Source: Paenibacillus psychroresistens
Lineage (GTDB): Bacteria; Bacillota; Bacilli; Paenibacillales; NBRC-103111
Assembly (NCBI RefSeq): GCF_009728935.1
Contig: NZ_CP034235.1
Span: 3,510,001-3,574,000 of the forward strand
DNA length: 64,000 nucleotides
Direction of reading: 5' to 3'
How positions within the stretch are numbered: position 1 is the stretch's first letter; every line of letters begins with the position of its first letter. Below the pieces are notes generated by a model. It had not been told where the DNA came from, did no database searches, and saw nothing but the letters and a program-made list of their open reading frames with translations. Shown piece by piece: positions 53,190 through 62,722 of this stretch. A program made the translations under genes and the position numbers.

Positions 53190-53990
53190 TTGAAGCAGCG
53201 CTTAGTTACTGGACTTATCGCAGGCGTTTTTTTTCTAGGAGTATTAATTCTCGGAGGCTATTTGTTTACCGCACTTATTATGGGACTCGCCGTAATTGGT
53301 TTTGATGAATACATGAGAATGCTTAAATTGAAAGAAAGCCGAATCCTCTATCTTCTGGGGCTAATCGGTGTGATTATCATTGGTGTTCCATGGCATCAAT
53401 TTGGAATCGAACAAATACTTTCATGGGAAAAGATCATCTGGATGTTTATGTTATTATTCTTATTCACTACTGTTGTTACAAAGAATAAAGTATCGTTAAA
53501 TCAAGCAGGATTAGTCTTTATTGGTATTGTCTATTTGGGCTTAGGCTTTCATTATATTATGGAAACACGATTGTTGGATTCAAATGGGTTATTCTGGACT
53601 TCACTTGTGCTAATTGGCATATGGTCTGCAGACTCAGGAGCTTATTTTGGCGGCGTACTGTTTGGTAAGCATTTATTATGGCCTGCAATCAGTCCTAAGA
53701 AGACATATGAAGGTGCAGTGGGCGGTATTATTTTAGCTGTTATTGTGAGTTTAATATTCTCCTATTTTAAGCCGGAGTTATTGTCGATACGTGATGCTAT
53801 TATCTTAGGAGTTGTCATTGCGATAATTGGACAAGTCGGTGATTTTATCCAATCAGCCTATAAACGTACCTACGGGATTAAAGATACAGGAGCGTTATTA
53901 CCTGGTCACGGCGGCGTGTTAGATCGAGTGGATAGCTGGCTGATTGTATTTCCCTTCGTTCATTTTTTAGGATTAATTCCGCATTTATAA
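53190..53990 (+). CDS. cdsA: Phosphatidate cytidylyltransferase
   Basis: Makes CDP-diacylglycerol for phospholipids. 266 residues from TTG 53190 (MKQRLVTGLIAG), 7 bases after GGAGG; ATG 53184 touches the SD. Seven or eight membrane helices; ADSGAYFGGVLFGKHLLWPA, SPKKTYEGAVGG and the CDP-DAG signature GDFIQSAYKRTYGIKDTGAL with LLPGHGGVLDRVDSW. Confidence 0.95.
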   Translation: MKQRLVTGLIAGVFFLGVLILGGYLFTALIMGLAVIGFDEYMRMLKLKESRILYLLGLIGVIIIGVPWHQFGIEQILSWEKIIWMFMLLFLFTTVVTKNKVSLNQAGLVFIGIVYLGLGFHYIMETRLLDSNGLFWTSLVLIGIWSADSGAYFGGVLFGKHLLWPAISPKKTYEGAVGGIILAVIVSLIFSYFKPELLSIRDAIILGVVIAIIGQVGDFIQSAYKRTYGIKDTGALLPGHGGVLDRVDSWLIVFPFVHFLGLIPHL

Positions 53991-54005
53991 GGCTTGGGAG
54001 GCAAT

Positions 54006-55151
54006 ATGATAAAAAGAATCAGCATTCTAGGATCTACTGGATCCATTGGGACGCAAACACTAGATGTCATTGCACATGATAGGGAAAGCTATCAGGTTGA
54101 AGCACTTTCAGCAGGCTCGAATGTTTCGTTATTACTGGAACAAATCAAACAATTTCAGCCTAAAAAAGTATCGGTAGCAACAAAAGCATTAGCTGATGAA
54201 GTATCGTCTTACATAACAGGGGCAACCGAGGTTTTCTATGGTGAAGCTGGACTAATTGAGATTGCAGCATCAACGGATGCTGATTTTGTTGTTTCTGCGC
54301 TAGTGGGAAGCCAAGGGTTAAGGCCGACCTTAGCAGCCATTGCAGCAGGCAAAAATATTGGACTAGCTAATAAAGAAACTTTGATTACAGCAGGCCATTT
54401 GGTGACTGAGAAGGTACTTAAACATGGAGTTTCGCTGATTCCCATTGATAGTGAGCATTCGGCTATATTTCAATGCTTGAATGGAGAAAAACGAGCTCAG
54501 CTATCGAAGATAATTATTACGGCATCGGGTGGCTCGTTTCGGGATAGAAGCCGTGAGCAATTAAAAGATGTTACCGTAGCAGAAGCGCTGCGACATCCCA
54601 ATTGGGCTATGGGAGCAAAAATTACAATTGATTCAGCCACTATGGTCAATAAAGGACTAGAAGTTATGGAGGCACATTGGTTATTTCAGCTTCCGTATGA
54701 GCAAATTGAAGTCATGCTTCATCCCCAGAGTATCATTCATTCCATGGTTGAATTCGTCGATTATAGTGTCATGGCTCAATTAGGCAATCCGGATATGCGT
54801 GTGCCGATTCAATATGCTCTAACTTACCCGAATAGGTTCCCAACTCCAACGAAGCCGTTGAAGCTAACAGAGATAGGTACCTTACAATTCCAAGAGATGG
54901 ATTATGAACGTTTTCCTTGTTTGCGTATGGCATTTGAAGCAGGTAAAGAAGGTGGCTCTGTCCCAACTGTATATAGTGCTGCCAATGAAATCGCCGTTGC
55001 TCGATTTCTGGCTGGTGAAATTAAGTTTCTCCAAATTGAAGAAATTATTGAACGTGTGATGCAATTGCATCAATCCGTAGCTAATCCTGATTTAGAGCAG
55101 ATAGCTTATACAGATCGTTGGGCAAGGGAAAAGGCTGCTGCTATCAACTGA
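54006..55151 (+). CDS. dxr: 1-deoxy-D-xylulose 5-phosphate reductoisomerase
   Basis: Second step of the MEP isoprenoid pathway; NADPH and metal dependent. 381 residues from ATG 54006 ([18 protein letters not shown]) with SD GGGAGG; the longer reading begins before the SD. Further blocks: [58 protein letters not shown]. It provides precursors for the adjacent uppS product. Confidence 0.97.
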   Translation: MIKRISILGSTGSIGTQTLDVIAHDRESYQVEALSAGSNVSLLLEQIKQFQPKKVSVATKALADEVSSYITGATEVFYGEAGLIEIAASTDADFVVSALVGSQGLRPTLAAIAAGKNIGLANKETLITAGHLVTEKVLKHGVSLIPIDSEHSAIFQCLNGEKRAQLSKIIITASGGSFRDRSREQLKDVTVAEALRHPNWAMGAKITIDSATMVNKGLEVMEAHWLFQLPYEQIEVMLHPQSIIHSMVEFVDYSVMAQLGNPDMRVPIQYALTYPNRFPTPTKPLKLTEIGTLQFQEMDYERFPCLRMAFEAGKEGGSVPTVYSAANEIAVARFLAGEIKFLQIEEIIERVMQLHQSVANPDLEQIAYTDRWAREKAAAIN

Positions 55152-55188
55152 TCTCAGTCCGTAAGGGAAAGATGAATGGGAATAGCTG

Positions 55189-55356
55189 TGAGTTTGTATT
55201 ATTGTTATGAATAATGTTAATCTTATATCATAAACATTAAGCAAACTCAGATAATGAGCTCATGCTTATGAAGTTTATGCTTACGATGACAGCTTGCCAA
55301 GGCAAGCTTGGTTTATGCTTACGATGTGAGTTTTCTTGAAGAAAACTCTAAGGAGG
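55189..55356 (+). promoter_or_regulatory. Composite leader of rseP with three hairpins and repeated ATGCTTACGA boxes
   Basis: Hairpin 1: TGAGTTTG (55189-55196) with CAAACTCA (55242-55249), with a nested TAATGTT/AACATTA. Box copies: ATGCTTATGA 55262-55271, ATGCTTACGA 55277-55286 and 55315-55324. Hairpin 2: AGCTTGCC (55291-55298) with GGCAAGCT (55301-55308). Hairpin 3: GAGTTTTC (55328-55335) with GAAAACTC (55341-55348), then AAGGAGG (55350-55356). It is the largest member of the leader family seen at trmFO, hslU, tsf and polC. Function unknown. Confidence 0.65.
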
Positions 55357-55363
55357 AACCATA

Positions 55364-56620
55364 ATGCAATCGATCCAAATCGGCTTACAGATCGTGCTCA
55401 TGTTTTTTGTTTTGGTGTCGCTGCATGAATGGGGGCATTATTATTTTGCGAAAAGAGCGGGCATATTAGTACGCGAATTTGCCATCGGCTTTGGCCCCAA
55501 AATCTTCTCTTATACCAAAGGTGAAACTAGATATACACTACGTTTACTGCCAATTGGCGGGTTTGTGCGCATGGCGGGTGAAGATCCAGAGATTGTGATT
55601 ATTCAGCCTGGGCAACGTGTTGCACTTCAGATCAAGGACAATCAGGTCACTCATTTATTCACAGATCAGTTAGATCAGCGCTCTCTGGCTATTCAAGGGA
55701 CTGTGGAGCAAATTGATCTGGAAAAGCAATTATTTGTTATGCTGAGTATTGAAGGTGATACGGAGCGCTTTGACGTGCACCCACAAGCAATAATGGTCAC
55801 TAAAGGTCGCGAAACGCAAATTGCTCCATTGGATCGTCAGTTTGGCAGCAAAACAGTGTCGCAGCGTGCTTTGTCGATATTCGCTGGTCCACTGATGAAT
55901 TTCTTGCTCGCTTTTGTTTTGTTTGTGCTTTTTGTAGCATTGAGCGGTGTGGCAAGCAATGTTAAGCTGGATACAGTAAATGCTGATTCACCTGCTGCAA
56001 AAGCAGGTTTACTAGCTGGAGACATTATTAAAGAAGTCAATCATATCCCAATAAATGCAGATCGTGAGAAATTTATCGATTTGATTCAAAAATCGAAAGA
56101 TCAACCAATGAATTGGATTATTATAAGAGGCCAAGAGGAAAAACAAACCGAGGTTACACCTGCGCTTGACAATGGAAGTCCTAAAGTTGGGGTAGTCGTA
56201 GGTTTTGACAGCCGTAATGCTTCTTTTAAGGAAGTAGTCACTAGCAGCTGGGATACTATGGTTTATTGGACGAAAAGCATTGTTTCAGGCTTGAAAAAGC
56301 TTGTGCTTGGACAATTCAAAATGGATGAATTAAGCGGACCCGTAGGAACGATTCAAATTACTTCGCAGATAGCCCATGAAGGCATCAAGCCGATGATCCT
56401 CTGGTCAGGAATTTTGAGCTTATATTTAGGCTTATTTAATCTCTTGCCATTCCCGGCATTAGACGGAAGTCGATTGGTATTCTTAGGTATTGAGGCTGTT
56501 AGAGGCAAACCTGTTGATCCTAGTCGGGAAAGTGTAGTTCACTTTATTGGGTTTGCGATGTTAATGCTATTAATGATTGTTGTAACATATAACGATATTC
56601 TCCGCTTAATTAATGGTTAG
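55364..56620 (+). CDS. rseP: Site-2 zinc metalloprotease RseP/RasP
   Basis: Intramembrane protease that cleaves anti-sigma factors and signal-peptide remnants. 418 residues; zinc motif HEWGH at 21-25 in the first helix, IGFGPKIFSY, a PDZ domain at ~205-275 (DSPAAKAGLLAGDIIKEVNH), and the second metal motif LFNLLPFPALDGSRLVF near the C-terminus. Order dxr-rseP-proS is as in Bacillus (dxr-rasP-proS). Confidence 0.96.
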   Translation: MQSIQIGLQIVLMFFVLVSLHEWGHYYFAKRAGILVREFAIGFGPKIFSYTKGETRYTLRLLPIGGFVRMAGEDPEIVIIQPGQRVALQIKDNQVTHLFTDQLDQRSLAIQGTVEQIDLEKQLFVMLSIEGDTERFDVHPQAIMVTKGRETQIAPLDRQFGSKTVSQRALSIFAGPLMNFLLAFVLFVLFVALSGVASNVKLDTVNADSPAAKAGLLAGDIIKEVNHIPINADREKFIDLIQKSKDQPMNWIIIRGQEEKQTEVTPALDNGSPKVGVVVGFDSRNASFKEVVTSSWDTMVYWTKSIVSGLKKLVLGQFKMDELSGPVGTIQITSQIAHEGIKPMILWSGILSLYLGLFNLLPFPALDGSRLVFLGIEAVRGKPVDPSRESVVHFIGFAMLMLLMIVVTYNDILRLING

Positions 56621-56650
56621 TGGAAGGTATAGAGGGATTGGGTGGTCTAG

Positions 56651-58099
56651 TTGGCAGATGAAAAACAATTTGTAAAAGAAATTACGCCACAAAGTGAGGA
56701 TTTCTCAAAGTGGTATCTGGACGTTATTAAAAAAGCAGATTTAATGAGTTATTCACCTGTGCGCGGCTGTATTGTCTTTAAACCGGACAGCTATGAAATT
56801 TGGGAGAATATTCAACGTGAGCTGGACAAGCGCTTTAAGGAAACAGGCCACCGTAATGCTTATTTTCCATTATTTATCCCAGAGAGCTTTTTTCAAAAGG
56901 AAAAGGATCATATCGAAGGCTTCAATCCAGAGCTGCCGTGGGTAACGGAAGCAGCAGGTGAGAAGCTAGAAGAACGTCTGGCTATTCGTCCTACTTCAGA
57001 AACCATGTTTGGCCATATGTATGCGGAATGGATTAATTCCTATCGTGATTTGCCTTTATTGATCAACCAATGGGCTAATGTGGTAAGATGGGAAAAACGT
57101 ACGCTTCCTTTTATCCGCACAAGTGAGTTTTTGTGGCAGGAAGGCCATACGGCGCATGAAGATGAAGCAGATGCTCGGAAAGAAACCATGCAAATGCTAG
57201 AAATTTATCGTGATTTTGTTGAAGATTTCCTAGCCATTCCAGTTATAGTAGGTCAAAAAACACCTTCTGAGCGATTCGCTGGCGCAGTAGATACGTATTC
57301 GATTGAAGCTATGATGAAAGATGGGAAAGCCGTTCAAGCAGGAACCTCTCATTACCTAGGAACTAAATTCGCCGTGGCTTTTGATATTAAATATTTGGAT
57401 CGTGAGAATACGCATCAATTTGTACACACCACTTCATGGGGATCAAGCACGCGCTTAATCGGAGCATTGATCATGGTTCATGGAGATGATCGCGGACTAG
57501 TCATTCCACCGAAAGTAGCTCCTACTCAAGTGGTAATGATTCCAATTGGTCCTCCTAAATCACGTGAGCCTGTTTTGGCAAAAACGAATGAACTATACAC
57601 ATTATTAAAACAAGCTGGAATTAGAGTTAAGGTTGATGATCGTGCAGACGTTACACCTGGCTGGAAATTCAATGAATACGAAATGCGTGGAATTCCTTTG
57701 CGTATTGAGTTGGGGCCTCGTGATATGGAAAATGGCCAAATGGTGCTAGTTTCGCGAGTGAGTGGTGAAAAAAGAATTATAAAACAAGAAAACCTTGTTC
57801 AAGAGGTTGAACAAATACTAGCTGAAATCCAAACAGAAATGTTCGAAAAGGCTAAGCAATTCCGTGAGGATAACTTTACTTCGGTTGATTCCTTGGATGG
57901 AATGAAGCAATATCTGGAGAAAAAACGTGGATTTATTTTAGCAGGCTGGTGTGGTTCAGCAGCATGTGAAGCGGAGGTTAAAGAAGAGACAGGTGCAACA
58001 AGCCGCAATATTCCATTCTCGCCAGCGGAGCATAAAACGCATTGCTTGGTTTGTGAAGAACCAGCTTTGCATACAGTAGTTTTTGGACGTTCCTATTAA
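56651..58099 (+). CDS. proS: Prolyl-tRNA synthetase, archaeal/eukaryal-type (ProS type 3)
   Basis: Charges tRNA-Pro. 482 residues from TTG 56651. Unlike B. subtilis ProS (about 560 residues, with an insertion editing domain), this one goes from class II motif 1-2 (YFPLFIPESFF, RPTSETMFGHMYAEWI, RWEKRTLPFIRTSEFLWQEG) directly to motif 3 (HTTSWGSSTRLIGALIMVHG), and has an anticodon domain plus a C-terminal Cys-containing zinc-like domain (WCGSAACEAEV, HCLVCEEP). That is the ProS3 layout. No T-box precedes it; the gap after rseP is 30 bases. Confidence 0.95.
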   Translation: MADEKQFVKEITPQSEDFSKWYLDVIKKADLMSYSPVRGCIVFKPDSYEIWENIQRELDKRFKETGHRNAYFPLFIPESFFQKEKDHIEGFNPELPWVTEAAGEKLEERLAIRPTSETMFGHMYAEWINSYRDLPLLINQWANVVRWEKRTLPFIRTSEFLWQEGHTAHEDEADARKETMQMLEIYRDFVEDFLAIPVIVGQKTPSERFAGAVDTYSIEAMMKDGKAVQAGTSHYLGTKFAVAFDIKYLDRENTHQFVHTTSWGSSTRLIGALIMVHGDDRGLVIPPKVAPTQVVMIPIGPPKSREPVLAKTNELYTLLKQAGIRVKVDDRADVTPGWKFNEYEMRGIPLRIELGPRDMENGQMVLVSRVSGEKRIIKQENLVQEVEQILAEIQTEMFEKAKQFREDNFTSVDSLDGMKQYLEKKRGFILAGWCGSAACEAEVKEETGATSRNIPFSPAEHKTHCLVCEEPALHTVVFGRSY

Positions 58100-58121
58100 T
58101 TTGATTTATGTATATAATAGA

Positions 58122-58164
58122 GAAGGGCAGCGGATGAGTAAGTCCATTGCCCTTTGCTTTTTTT
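58122..58164 (+). terminator. Intrinsic terminator after proS
   Basis: AAGGGCA (58123-58129) pairs with TGCCCTT (58148-58154), 18-base loop, then GC and eight T. Separates proS from the polC leader. Confidence 0.75.
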
Positions 58165-58204
58165 AACGAGATTATGCGAGTTTTCCAACGAAAACTTTTA
58201 GGAG
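58165..58204 (+). promoter_or_regulatory. Leader element of polC
   Basis: AACGAG, ATTATGC, then AGTTTTC (58179-58185) pairing with GAAAACT (58190-58196) over CAAC, directly joined to TTTAGGAG (SD 58199-58204). Compact member of the leader family; the ATGCTTACGA box is reduced. It follows the proS terminator without a gap. Confidence 0.55.
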
Positions 58205-58211
58205 AAATGAA

Positions 58212-61200
58212 ATGATTAAAAAACGCGAACGATTTGAATTATTGCTGCAACAAGCACTTTTTTCCAGTGAGATCATTAATGGGCATTTTGCTGAAGGATA
58301 CATAGACCAGGTTGAGGTTAGTCGCAGTAACAGTCAATGGACCTTTACGCTTGCTAAGAAACAAATCCTACCTTCTGACATTTACCAAATCTTCTGTAAA
58401 ACGATCCGTGATAAGTTTGCTCACATTGCTCAGATTGACTTTATCGTGAAATATGATTTAGCAGAAGTTTCGTCAGATAGCTTAATAAATACCTATTGGG
58501 CGCATTGCAGTGAATGGATCAAAAAGGCGGTGCCGTCGATTAATGGTTATATTAGAGATGCCAAATATGAGCTCAATGGCGATGTGATTACGGTAAGTAT
58601 TTTAGAAGAAATTGGCATGGAGATAGTCAAAAAGAAAAGCGGAGAATTATGGATCCAGCGTTATTTTCGTGATTTTTTTGCTCGAGAATTTACCGTACGT
58701 TTTAATGTGACTGAATCTAACGAAATTGAGTTAAAAAGAGTGCAATACTTTCAACAAAACGAGCAAGAAGATAAAATGTTTACGCAGAACTTAGTTTCCG
58801 CGATTGAGAAGGATGTGGAAGCTTCCAAAGCTACTGAAGGCGAATTAAAGCTCATGGTAGGTTATGAAATCAGAGATATTCCGGTACCCATTCAACAAAT
58901 TGTTGAAGAAGAGAAGAAAATTACGATGCAAGGCATGGTTTTTGGAATTGAGGTCAAGGTGCTCAAAACCGGTACAACCCTCTATCAATTTTATATAACG
59001 GATTTCACGGACTCCTTAATGGTGAAGGCCTTTGTCAAAACAAAAGAAGATCTAAAAATATATAATTTAATAGCAAATGGCAAGTGGATAAAGGTTCGCG
59101 GCAAAGTGGAGTATGATCGTTTTGGGCAGCCGCCAGAGCTGATGCTTATTCCTAATGATATCAATGAAATCGTCGCACCAATGGACCGTATGGATAATGC
59201 TGAACACAAAAGGGTCGAATTTCATTTACACACGACTATGAGCACTATGGATGGAATTACACCTATAGGTGAATATGTTAAAACAGCAGCTCGCTGGGGA
59301 CATAAAGCTATTGCGGTTACCGATCATAGCGGTGTGCAATCCTATCCAGATGCGAATAAGGCAGGGAAGAAACATGGAGTTAAGATCATTTATGGGGTTG
59401 AAGCTAATGTTGTAAATGACTCTATTCCTATTGTACTTAACTCTATTGACTTGGATTTAGAGAGTACAACCTATGTTGTTTTTGATATAGAAACGACAGG
59501 TCTGTCTGTTATGAACAATCGAATTATTGAAATCGCTGGAGTGAAAATGCAAGATGGCAAGGTGATTGGTGAGTTCTCAAGCTTTGTTAATCCGCACGAA
59601 ATTATTCCTTATAATATTACGCAGCTAACTCATATCACCGACGATATGGTAAAGGATGCCCCAGAAATCGAATCTGTGCTTCCGCAATTTGCCCAGTTTA
59701 TTGGAGACGCCGTATTAGTTGCCCATAATGCTAGATTTGATATGGGTTTTATACAAGCCAATTGCAAAACATTAGGGATGCCAGAACTCATGAATCCGGT
59801 CCTAGATACATTGGAGCTTGCACGTTTTTTATTTCCTAGCATGAAGAACCACCGTTTAAACACATTGGCAGATAAATTTAAGATTAGCTTGGATAATCAT
59901 CATCGGGCGATTGCGGATGCTGAAGCACTTGGCCACATTTTATCAAGTTTAATCAAAGAGACATCAGAGCGTAATATCCGTAATTTGCATCATTTGAACG
60001 ATTACGCAGGGATTGATTTGCGTAATACACGCCCGTTTCACTGCTGTATTTATGCAAAAAATGCGATTGGCAAAAAGAATTTATATAAGTTAATTTCTAT
60101 TTCTCATACCGAGCATTACAACAAAGTACCTTCGATTCCCAAGAGTAAATTAATTCAATTAAGAGAAGGTCTGCACATTAATTCAGGCTGTGATAAAGGC
60201 GAGTTTTTTGAAGCTGTGCTTAATAAATCCTTAGAGGAAGCGGAAGAAGTTGCCGCATTCTATGATGTTCTGGAAATTCAGCCTATTGGCAACTATATGC
60301 ATTTAGTGGACAGAGGGTTTGTCGGCAGCAGGGAAAGTCTGGAGCTGACGGTTCGCCGGATTTGCGAGATGGGAGATCGGCTGAATAAGCCGGTCATTGC
60401 TACGGGCAATGTCCATTATCTCCATCCACGCGAAAAAATAAATCGCGATATTACCATCTTTGGGATAACAGGGTTTAGCCCTTTGAAGGACCAGAATAAA
60501 CCAGATGTTCACCTTCGTACAACGGAGGAAATGCTGCGTGAGTTCCAATTTCTTGGCGAGTCCAAGGCGATGGAAGTCGTGGTAAGCAATACTTCTAAAC
60601 TAGCAGATGAATTTGAAGAGATATCGTTGTTTCCTAAAAAAGGCGGCCCTGCTGATAATGGCTTATTTTCCCCAATCTTTGAAGGTGCAGACGATGAAAT
60701 CCGCGAAACCTGTTACCGAACAGCGGCTTCGCTTTATGCAGAGCCATTACCGGAAATTGTTATAGCCCGTCTAGAAAAGGAATTGAAACCGATTATTCAA
60801 TACGGTTTCTCCGCCAACTATTTAATTTCAGAGAAGCTAGTTAAAAAATCAAATGAAGATGGTTACTTGGTTGGATCTCGGGGATCAGTTGGATCTTCTT
60901 TTGTAGCGACTATGCTCGGTATATCGGAAGTAAATCCCTTGCCGCCTCATTATATTTGCAGAGCTTGTAAATATAATGAATTCTTTACGGATGGCAGTAT
61001 TCCAAGCGGATTTGATTTACCTAGTAAGCCATGCCCCAATTGTGGAGAAAACCTAAGAGGAGAAGGTCAGGATATTCCTTTTGAAACTTTTCTTGGCTTT
61101 AAAGGCGATAAAGTTCCCGATATTGACTTGAACTTTTCTGGGGAATATCAAGCTATTGCTCATAATTATACAAAAATTTTGTTCGGTCCGGAAAATGTTT

Positions 61201-62540
61201 TTCGTGCAGGAACCATTGGTACTGTGGCGGATAAGACGGCATTTGGTTATGTGAAGAAGTACGAAGAGGATAAAGGGAAAAGCTGGCGTAATGCGGAGTT
61301 AAACCGGCTTGCTTCAGGCTGTACAGGAGTTAAACGCAGCACAGGCCAGCATCCTGGCGGAATTGTAGTTGTTCCGGATTATATCGATGTAGAAGAGATT
61401 ACCCCAGTGCAGTTCCCTGCGGATGATCAAAGCTCAGAATGGAAGACAACTCATTTTGACTACCATGCATTCGAAGAAAATTTCCTTAAACTCGATATCC
61501 TGGGTCATGACGATCCGACTATGATGCGAATGCTGCAGGACTTAACAGGAATTGATCCAACAACCATTCCGATGAATGATCAAAAGGTTATGAGTATTTT
61601 TAATTCAACTGAGGCAATTGGGGTTGAACCTCACCAAATCCGTTCACCAGTTGCTACCTTCGGAGTACCCGAGATGGGCACTAAATTCGTTCGCCAAATG
61701 CTTCAAGAAACAAAGCCAACCTCATTTGCCGATTTATTGCAAATATCTGGTTTGTCTCATGGTACAGGCGTATGGCTTGGGAATGCTCAGGAGTTAATTA
61801 AAAAGGGTACTTGCGATATTAAAACGGTTATCGGCTGTCGGGATGACATCATGCTTTATTTGATTTATAAAGCTAATATGGACGCAAGCTTAGCTTTCAA
61901 AATAACGGAAAGTGTACGTAAAGGTAGAGGGTTAACCGAGGAATGGAAAGACGATATGAAAAAGCATAAAGTACCTGCTTGGTATATCGATTCCTGTGAA
62001 AAAATTGAGTATATGTTTCCTAAGGCGCATGCCGCCGCTTATGTTATTTCCGCAGTACGAACGGCTTATTTTAAGGTGTACCATCCTATTGCCTATTACG
62101 CGACCTACTTTAGCGTTCGTGCCGAAGATTTTGATGTGGAGTTATTCTGTAAAGGGTATGACGCAATTCTACGAAAATTATTGGAGATTGAATCAAAAGG
62201 CTTTCAAGCTTTGCCTAAAGAAAGAGCGATGATTTCCATTCTGGAAATGGGCTTGGAGATGACGTCACGCAAGTTGAATTTCAAATCCATTGATATCTAT
62301 AAATCGGATGCATCGCGCTTTATTATAGAAGGAGATTCGCTAATTCCACCTTTTTCATCGGTAGCAGGTGTTGGTGAAAATGCCGCTAAGCTAATAGCGG
62401 TGGCGAAGGAGTATGGTGACTTCTTATCAATAGAAGACTTTCAGCAAAAATCCAAAGTTTCCAAAACAGTAATTGAGCTTCTAAATGCGTTAGGCTGCTT
62501 TGGGGCAATGCCTGAATCCAACCAGCTTTCATTATTTTAA
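58212..62540 (+). CDS. polC: DNA polymerase III PolC-type alpha subunit
   Basis: Replicative polymerase of low-GC Gram-positives. 1442 residues: N-terminal domains, OB fold (~235-320), PHP domain in two parts (VEFHLHTTMSTMDGIT), 3'-5' exonuclease inserted at ~420-590 (DIETTG with Asp425; HNARFDMGFI), zinc element ICRACKY...CPNCGENL, polymerase core with PDIDLNFSGEYQ and STGQHPGGIVVV, and C-terminal helix-hairpin-helix parts. Length is typical. SD TAGGAG; C-terminus ends in a beta-clamp-binding QLSLF motif. Confidence 0.98.
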   Translation: MIKKRERFELLLQQALFSSEIINGHFAEGYIDQVEVSRSNSQWTFTLAKKQILPSDIYQIFCKTIRDKFAHIAQIDFIVKYDLAEVSSDSLINTYWAHCSEWIKKAVPSINGYIRDAKYELNGDVITVSILEEIGMEIVKKKSGELWIQRYFRDFFAREFTVRFNVTESNEIELKRVQYFQQNEQEDKMFTQNLVSAIEKDVEASKATEGELKLMVGYEIRDIPVPIQQIVEEEKKITMQGMVFGIEVKVLKTGTTLYQFYITDFTDSLMVKAFVKTKEDLKIYNLIANGKWIKVRGKVEYDRFGQPPELMLIPNDINEIVAPMDRMDNAEHKRVEFHLHTTMSTMDGITPIGEYVKTAARWGHKAIAVTDHSGVQSYPDANKAGKKHGVKIIYGVEANVVNDSIPIVLNSIDLDLESTTYVVFDIETTGLSVMNNRIIEIAGVKMQDGKVIGEFSSFVNPHEIIPYNITQLTHITDDMVKDAPEIESVLPQFAQFIGDAVLVAHNARFDMGFIQANCKTLGMPELMNPVLDTLELARFLFPSMKNHRLNTLADKFKISLDNHHRAIADAEALGHILSSLIKETSERNIRNLHHLNDYAGIDLRNTRPFHCCIYAKNAIGKKNLYKLISISHTEHYNKVPSIPKSKLIQLREGLHINSGCDKGEFFEAVLNKSLEEAEEVAAFYDVLEIQPIGNYMHLVDRGFVGSRESLELTVRRICEMGDRLNKPVIATGNVHYLHPREKINRDITIFGITGFSPLKDQNKPDVHLRTTEEMLREFQFLGESKAMEVVVSNTSKLADEFEEISLFPKKGGPADNGLFSPIFEGADDEIRETCYRTAASLYAEPLPEIVIARLEKELKPIIQYGFSANYLISEKLVKKSNEDGYLVGSRGSVGSSFVATMLGISEVNPLPPHYICRACKYNEFFTDGSIPSGFDLPSKPCPNCGENLRGEGQDIPFETFLGFKGDKVPDIDLNFSGEYQAIAHNYTKILFGPENVFRAGTIGTVADKTAFGYVKKYEEDKGKSWRNAELNRLASGCTGVKRSTGQHPGGIVVVPDYIDVEEITPVQFPADDQSSEWKTTHFDYHAFEENFLKLDILGHDDPTMMRMLQDLTGIDPTTIPMNDQKVMSIFNSTEAIGVEPHQIRSPVATFGVPEMGTKFVRQMLQETKPTSFADLLQISGLSHGTGVWLGNAQELIKKGTCDIKTVIGCRDDIMLYLIYKANMDASLAFKITESVRKGRGLTEEWKDDMKKHKVPAWYIDSCEKIEYMFPKAHAAAYVISAVRTAYFKVYHPIAYYATYFSVRAEDFDVELFCKGYDAILRKLLEIESKGFQALPKERAMISILEMGLEMTSRKLNFKSIDIYKSDASRFIIEGDSLIPPFSSVAGVGENAAKLIAVAKEYGDFLSIEDFQQKSKVSKTVIELLNALGCFGAMPESNQLSLF

Positions 62541-62568
62541 TCACGGATTCAGTTGAAAAGGCTAACCC

Positions 62569-62597
62569 TTGTGTGGAAAGTTCTGTTATGGTATAAT
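62569..62597 (+). promoter_or_regulatory. Sigma-A promoter of rimP-nusA
   Basis: TTGTGT (62569-62574), 17-base spacer, TATAAT (62592-62597) with TG one base before the -10. About 125 bases of leader lead to rimP. Confidence 0.8.
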
Positions 62598-62634
62598 CTA
62601 TTTTGGTAAACTTGTTGATATCATTACGCGACTG

Positions 62635-62656
62635 AAGAGTGGGGAAACCCACTCTT
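62635..62656 (+). ncRNA. GNRA-loop hairpin in the rimP leader
   Basis: AAGAGTGGG (62635-62643) pairs with CCCACTCTT (62648-62656) over a GAAA tetraloop: a stable, conserved-looking stem about 35 bases after the promoter. Few T follow, so it is not a clear terminator. It may be a leader attenuator, protein site or RNA-stability element for the nusA operon. Confidence 0.55.
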
Positions 62657-62722
62657 TACATTTTGATATAGACTTAGTAAAAAATTGGAAATACTTTGAA
62701 TTATCCTTAGGAGGGTTTTAAA

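Noticed and set aside
56621..56650. T-box riboswitch before proS
   Set aside because: Only 30 bases separate rseP and proS, with no space for a T-box structure.
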